Shown: positions 6,606-9,016 of the stretch, piece after piece
Layout of the letters: each line of letters begins with the position of its first letter
How positions within the stretch are numbered: the first letter of the stretch is position 1
Notes under the pieces: generated by a model
Told to the model about the DNA's origin: nothing
What the model saw: the letters and a program-made list of their open reading frames with translations, nothing else
The model's database searches: none
Program-made: the position numbers and the translations under genes
Source: Cellvibrionaceae bacterium
Lineage (GTDB): Bacteria; Pseudomonadota; Gammaproteobacteria; Pseudomonadales; Cellvibrionaceae
Reading direction: 5' to 3'
DNA length: 9,016 nucleotides
NCBI GenBank assembly: GCA_030597965.1
Contig: JAUVQU010000088.1
Location: 1-9,016 of the forward strand

Positions 6606-6787
6606 ATAATTCGCTTGCACGCCCCAGGTGTGCCCTCTCCTGCCATAATATGGCCACTCACCTTATGGCAAGCTCCCAAACAAAACATATCTTTCATTAC
6701 TCTATCGCAGGAGCCAGCCATGCTGGCGAATCTAATGGATCTCAAGACAATACACTGCTGAACCGACTAGAGGGTCACTATTCATGC

Positions 6788-6816
6788 TTGCTATTTACCA
6801 CTGAAATACTCATAAA
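6788..6816 (+). promoter_or_regulatory. Weak candidate promoter for the Mpo1-like gene
   Basis: TTGCTA (6788-6793), 17-base spacer and CATAAA (6811-6816) would start transcription near 6823, about 34 bases before the ATG at 6857. The boxes match the consensus only moderately; the alternative is the TATAAT at 6605-6610 with a leader of over 200 bases. Confidence 0.25.
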
Positions 6817-6856
6817 TAGCACTAATCTCTCACCCAGAACAACAATGAGAAAAAAC

Positions 6857-7348
6857 ATGATAGGCAATAGAACAGCCAGCGACTGGCTCGAAGAATACGG
6901 CGCCAGCCATCAAAACAGCACGAATAAACTCATACACTGGATCGCCGTCCCCGTAATCTTTCTCACGGTAATCGGCATGCTCTGGGATATTCCCGTGCCG
7001 AGCCTTATCAGCTCATCACTGCCCTGGTTTCACTGGGGCCTATTCGGTCTGGCTTTCTCAGTGGTGTTTTATATTATGTTTTCTACACGCCTGGCCGTTG
7101 GTCTCGTTATATTCTGTGCCATCTGCTGGTGGCTGCTGCACAGCTATTACACAGTGGGTTTAGGAGAGATCCTTCCCCTATGGCAGGCGTCGCTCATTGT
7201 CTTTGTGATTGCCTGGGTATTTCAGTTCATTGGCCACATTCTTGAAGGCGTCAAACCATCATTTTTTAAAGATGTTCTCTTTCTAATGGTCGGCCCGGCT
7301 TTTGTTATGGGCTACGTATACAGAGCACTGGGTATTTCCTACGACTAA
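6857..7348 (+). CDS. DUF962 / Mpo1-like (YGL010w) family integral membrane protein
   Basis: From the ATG at 6857 the protein has 163 residues, close to yeast Mpo1 (about 174). Family signatures are clear: near the N-terminus Tyr14-x3-His18-x4-Asn23-x3-His27-x3-Pro32, and near the C-terminus QFIGHILEGVKPSF (123-136) with His127 and Glu130, followed by GPAFVMGYV (146-154). Hydrophobic stretches at about 27-44, 58-76, 78-96, 109-126 and 138-154 predict four or five membrane helices. Yeast Mpo1 is an Fe(II)-dependent dioxygenase that shortens 2-hydroxy fatty acids by alpha-oxidation, with the conserved His residues as likely iron ligands; the bacterial role is inferred. An ATG at 6845 is an alternative start adding four residues; neither has a strong ribosome site (GAGA before 6857). 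It diverges from the acyl-CoA operon and its stop lies one base from the stop of the convergent methyltransferase gene. Confidence 0.83.
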   Translation: MIGNRTASDWLEEYGASHQNSTNKLIHWIAVPVIFLTVIGMLWDIPVPSLISSSLPWFHWGLFGLAFSVVFYIMFSTRLAVGLVIFCAICWWLLHSYYTVGLGEILPLWQASLIVFVIAWVFQFIGHILEGVKPSFFKDVLFLMVGPAFVMGYVYRALGISYD

Positions 7349-7349
7349 C

Positions 7350-7952
7350 TCAACCACGCAACCGAATAAAACAATAATCATCCATGTAACTCTCACCACG
7401 CACGACCGATTGATACAACAAACACTCAAATCCTGCTGGCGCGGGCAGGTATTGTTCTGGTTCCAGACAAAAGCGCTTCGAAAAGCCATTATTTTCATGC
7501 TGCTGCTGATTAAATGACGAGAGCAATAAATGGCCTCCCGGTGATAATAAATCCATTAACCGGCGCAACAATTCAAAGGAAGGCTTGAAGTGAGAAATGT
7601 TGATTACTCCAAACCCCGCCCCATCATTCCTTAAAGTATCAACTTCACTCAAATCATCCAAATCAATCTGAACACAGGTAATAGCTAACGACGGGACTGC
7701 AGCAAATTGCTCTAGTCTCTTTAATCCTTCACTGGAAATATCTACCGCCAAAACGTCACGGTTACCACCTTCTTCACTGGCCACCTCTTTACCTGCCAGG
7801 AACAGCGCGGCAGCGCCATCACCACAGGCGACATCCAAAGCTCTTCCCTTAGGTAATAAAGCTGCACGATCAACAATAAAACCGGGCGCACTGGGCTGCT
7901 GCATAGCTTTATTAGAAAATCGCGCATCCCACTTAAGTTGATCTTGCTGCAT
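7350..7952 (-). CDS. Class I SAM-dependent methyltransferase
   Basis: A 200-residue Rossmann-like methyltransferase. Motif I is ALDVACGDGAAALFLA (38-53) with the glycine-rich SAM loop; the acidic residue after strand 2 is Asp71 (LAVDIS); IDLDDL at 96-101 fits the adenine-contacting region; INISHF at 117-122 is the motif IV area; LLSPGGHLLLSSF at 135-147 is the usual strand 5 segment before the C-terminal hairpin. This is the small TehB/UbiE-like methyltransferase type, for which the substrate cannot be predicted from sequence. The ATG at 7952 follows the thioesterase stop by two bases, with GAGG about ten bases upstream inside the thioesterase gene, so the two are co-transcribed and probably coupled. 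Its stop is one base from that of the convergent Mpo1-like gene, with no room for a terminator between them. Confidence 0.83.
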   Translation of the reverse strand: MQQDQLKWDARFSNKAMQQPSAPGFIVDRAALLPKGRALDVACGDGAAALFLAGKEVASEEGGNRDVLAVDISSEGLKRLEQFAAVPSLAITCVQIDLDDLSEVDTLRNDGAGFGVINISHFKPSFELLRRLMDLLSPGGHLLLSSFNQQQHENNGFSKRFCLEPEQYLPAPAGFECLLYQSVVRGESYMDDYCFIRLRG

Positions 7953-7954
7953 GT

Positions 7955-8338
7955 TTAATTAGCCTCATTGGCATCAATCCAGCGTTTATGCGGCGTTGGT
8001 GCACCCTTCTTATCTATCGCCACAAACACAATCTCATCCACGTTAACCACCTGTGTATCGGTCGTCAGATTTCGAATCTCGCAGGCGACGGTCAAAGAAG
8101 TTTTACCGCTGTGTACAATCTTAGTTCCAATACTCAAGATGTCCCCCAGATTACCAGGACTGGAGAATTCAACGGCACTCATCATCTTGGTCACGATAAG
8201 AGTAGTGCCCATTTCATAGGCGGCGAAAATGGCGGCCTCTTCATCGATCCATGACAATGCCTGACCACCAAATAACTTACCGGCGGAATTCAGGTGCGGG
8301 TACATCACCACTCTTCTTGTTAAATATTCCATAGTCAT
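7955..8338 (-). CDS. Hotdog-fold acyl-CoA thioesterase, YciA/BACH type
   Basis: A 127-residue single hotdog domain, close to E. coli YciA (about 132). The signature HLNSAGKLFGGQALSWIDEEA is at 15-35: Asn17 and Gly20 lead into LFGG, and Asp32 on the hotdog helix is the expected catalytic acid. SAVEFSSPGNLGDILSIGTKIVHSGKTSLTV at about 54-84 is the following strand region (in that order: VEF, GD, GKTS). It hydrolyses acyl-CoA to free acid and CoA; chain-length preference is unknown. I place the start at the ATG at 8338 because GAGAG lies eight bases upstream; a TTG at 8353 would add five residues and an ATG at 8332 would remove two. It is the first gene of a two-gene unit with the methyltransferase and diverges from the aldehyde dehydrogenase. 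Confidence 0.88.
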   Translation of the reverse strand: MTMEYLTRRVVMYPHLNSAGKLFGGQALSWIDEEAAIFAAYEMGTTLIVTKMMSAVEFSSPGNLGDILSIGTKIVHSGKTSLTVACEIRNLTTDTQVVNVDEIVFVAIDKKGAPTPHKRWIDANEAN

Positions 8339-8346
8339 AACCTGTA

Positions 8347-8351
8347 CTCTC
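8347..8351 (-). promoter_or_regulatory. Ribosome binding site deciding the thioesterase start
   Basis: GAGAG on the minus strand is eight bases before the ATG at 8338. This supports that ATG over the TTG at 8353, which overlaps this site. Confidence 0.5.
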
Positions 8352-8370
8352 AAAAAGTTTACGTAGAATC

Positions 8371-8379
8371 AGCATAACA
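8371..8379 (-). promoter_or_regulatory. Possible extended -10 promoter element of the thioesterase-methyltransferase unit
   Basis: TGTTATGCT on the minus strand fits an extended -10 (TGn then TATGCT). Transcription would start near 8365, about 27 bases before the thioesterase ATG. No good -35 box is present, which extended -10 promoters can tolerate. Confidence 0.3.
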
Positions 8380-8455
8380 GCCTATACAAATACAATAGGG
8401 GGTGTACATTACTGCTTTATCTTCAAATAAAAAATTAAGTAGCAGGGAACCTACA

Positions 8456-9016
8456 ATGAGCGATCAAAAACCGACTTTTAAGCCTCAATACGAAAACTTT
8501 ATTGGCGGCGAATGGGTAGCCCCTGTAGACGGCGAATACTTCGACAACACCTCCCCTGTGGACGGCCAAACCTTTACTAAAATCGCACGCTCAAAAGCAG
8601 CCGATATTGAATTAGCTTTGGATGCTGCCCATGCCGCAAAAGACGCCTGGGGCATTACTTCCGTCACCGAGCGCAGCAACACCCTGTTAAAAATTGCCGA
8701 TGCGCTGGAAGCCAATTTGAATATGCTGGCCGCTGTTGAGACCTGGGATAACGGTAAAGCTTTGCGCGAAACCACCTTTGCCGACCTACCGCTGGCCATC
8801 GACCACTACCGCTATTTTGGCGGTTTAATTCGCGGTGAATCCAATCAAATTTCTGATCTGGATAACGACACAGTATCCCAGGAAATTCATGAACCTTTGG
8901 GCGTGGTTGGTCAGATCATTCCCTGGAACTTCCCACTGCTCATGGCGGCCTGGAAAATTGCGCCAGCAGTAGCTGCAGGCAACTGCGTGGTACTTAAACC
9001 AGCCGAGCAAACTCCC
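8456..9016 (+). CDS. Aldehyde dehydrogenase, AldB/ExaC/AcoD type, N-terminal part (3' end outside window)
   Basis: The frame starts at the ATG at 8456, with AGGGA at 8444-8448 seven bases upstream, and stays open for 187 codons to the last base. The family is about 500 residues long, so over 300 residues are missing, including the catalytic Cys and the general-base Glu. The visible part contains [20 protein letters not shown] (15-34), [12 protein letters not shown] (95-106) and the hallmark [18 protein letters not shown] (145-162) with Asn158, which stabilises the thiohemiacetal oxyanion, then [12 protein letters not shown] (176-187) with cofactor-binding Lys181. The sequence is very close in pattern to AcoD/ExaC/AldB enzymes, which oxidise acetaldehyde and other short aldehydes to acids with NAD(P)+. 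It diverges from the thioesterase. It may remove aldehydes from alcohol or lipid catabolism. Confidence 0.92.
   Translation, partial: MSDQKPTFKPQYENFIGGEWVAPVDGEYFDNTSPVDGQTFTKIARSKAADIELALDAAHAAKDAWGITSVTERSNTLLKIADALEANLNMLAAVETWDNGKALRETTFADLPLAIDHYRYFGGLIRGESNQISDLDNDTVSQEIHEPLGVVGQIIPWNFPLLMAAWKIAPAVAAGNCVVLKPAEQTP

Larger units (their letters stand above)
6530..6856. other. Divergent intergenic/regulatory region between the acyl-CoA operon and the Mpo1-like gene
   Basis: About 327 bases with no convincing gene. The part next to the minus-strand operon (6539-6610) is dense in signals: AGGTGG ribosome site (6539-6544), a 16-bp palindrome, a sigma70-like promoter, a second inverted repeat and a TATAAT on the plus strand (6605-6610) without a good -35 box. 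The middle holds a small perfect hairpin GCCAGC-CAT-GCTGGC (6713-6727). A plus-strand reading frame continues upstream from the Mpo1-like gene to an ATG at 6566, but its 97 extra residues show no domain and that ATG sits within the palindrome, so I treat it as non-coding. A weak promoter candidate for the plus-strand gene lies at 6788-6816. Confidence 0.6.

Noticed and set aside
6713..6727. Hairpin GCCAGC-CAT-GCTGGC as a terminator
   Set aside because: No T-run follows on either strand and it lies upstream of a gene; at most a weak structure or operator.
6566..6856. In-frame 97-residue N-terminal extension of the Mpo1-like gene from the ATG at 6566
   Set aside because: That ATG lies within the palindrome and has no ribosome site; the extension shows no domain, and family similarity begins only after 6857.
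7283..7498. Short minus-strand open frame across the convergent gene ends
   Set aside because: It overlaps two recognised genes in other frames and has no ribosome site or domain.
8339..8353. TTG start for the thioesterase at 8353
   Set aside because: The ATG at 8338 has a well-placed GAGAG that overlaps the TTG codon, and family members begin close to that ATG.
8401..8415. Possible sigma54 promoter (GG...GC) before the aldehyde dehydrogenase
   Set aside because: The spacing is GG-N11-GC instead of N10 and the surrounding consensus bases are missing.
8485..8799. 104-codon minus-strand open frame
   Set aside because: It is antisense to the clearly recognised aldehyde dehydrogenase N-terminus.

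Overview
The window looks like chromosomal DNA of a Gram-negative, probably marine, gammaproteobacterium. The main evidence is a ydbH-ynbE-ydbL set (an inner-to-outer membrane bridge module known from Escherichia coli) and the AldB/ExaC/AcoD-type aldehyde dehydrogenase at the right edge. Base composition is balanced and coding density is high. I see no rRNA, tRNA, CRISPR, phage or insertion-sequence signal. Assignment below class level would be a guess.

Layout. (1) Positions 1-1851, + strand: the 3' part of ydbH, then ynbE (small outer-membrane lipoprotein) and ydbL (small periplasmic protein). (2) Positions 1865-6529, - strand: a four-gene operon, in transcription order an HMG-CoA-synthase-like/DUF35 fusion, an SCP2/Ltp-type thiolase, a crotonase-family protein and an extended SDR of the 3beta-HSD/dihydroflavonol-reductase type. 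(3) Positions 6530-6856: a divergent regulatory region with a perfect 16-bp palindrome over the likely -10 box of the operon. (4) Positions 6857-7348, + strand: a membrane protein of the DUF962/Mpo1 family. (5) Positions 7350-8338, - strand: a hotdog acyl-CoA thioesterase followed two bases later by a SAM-dependent methyltransferase. (6) Positions 8456 to the end, + strand: the first 187 codons of an aldehyde dehydrogenase.

How the genes may work together. Most of the window right of ydbL deals with acyl-CoA or lipid-derived carbonyl compounds: thiolase, crotonase, SDR, Mpo1-like alpha-oxidation protein, thioesterase and aldehyde dehydrogenase. The four-gene operon is the most interesting part. 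Its first protein has the fold signatures of archaeal/bacterial HMG-CoA synthase, but all three catalytic positions (Glu, Cys, His) appear to be replaced, and a zinc-ribbon/OB-fold DUF35 domain is fused to its C-terminus. The next gene, only two bases downstream, is a thiolase with an intact active site. In archaea, thiolase, HMG-CoA synthase and a separate DUF35 protein form one complex; in actinobacterial steroid degradation a DUF35 domain partners an Ltp-type enzyme. I infer a complex here in which a catalytically dead HMGCS-DUF35 fusion acts as scaffold or CoA-substrate presenter for the thiolase. The crotonase also lacks both hydratase glutamates and looks more like an isomerase. The substrate is unknown: no CoA ligase, acyl-CoA dehydrogenase or regulator gene is in view.
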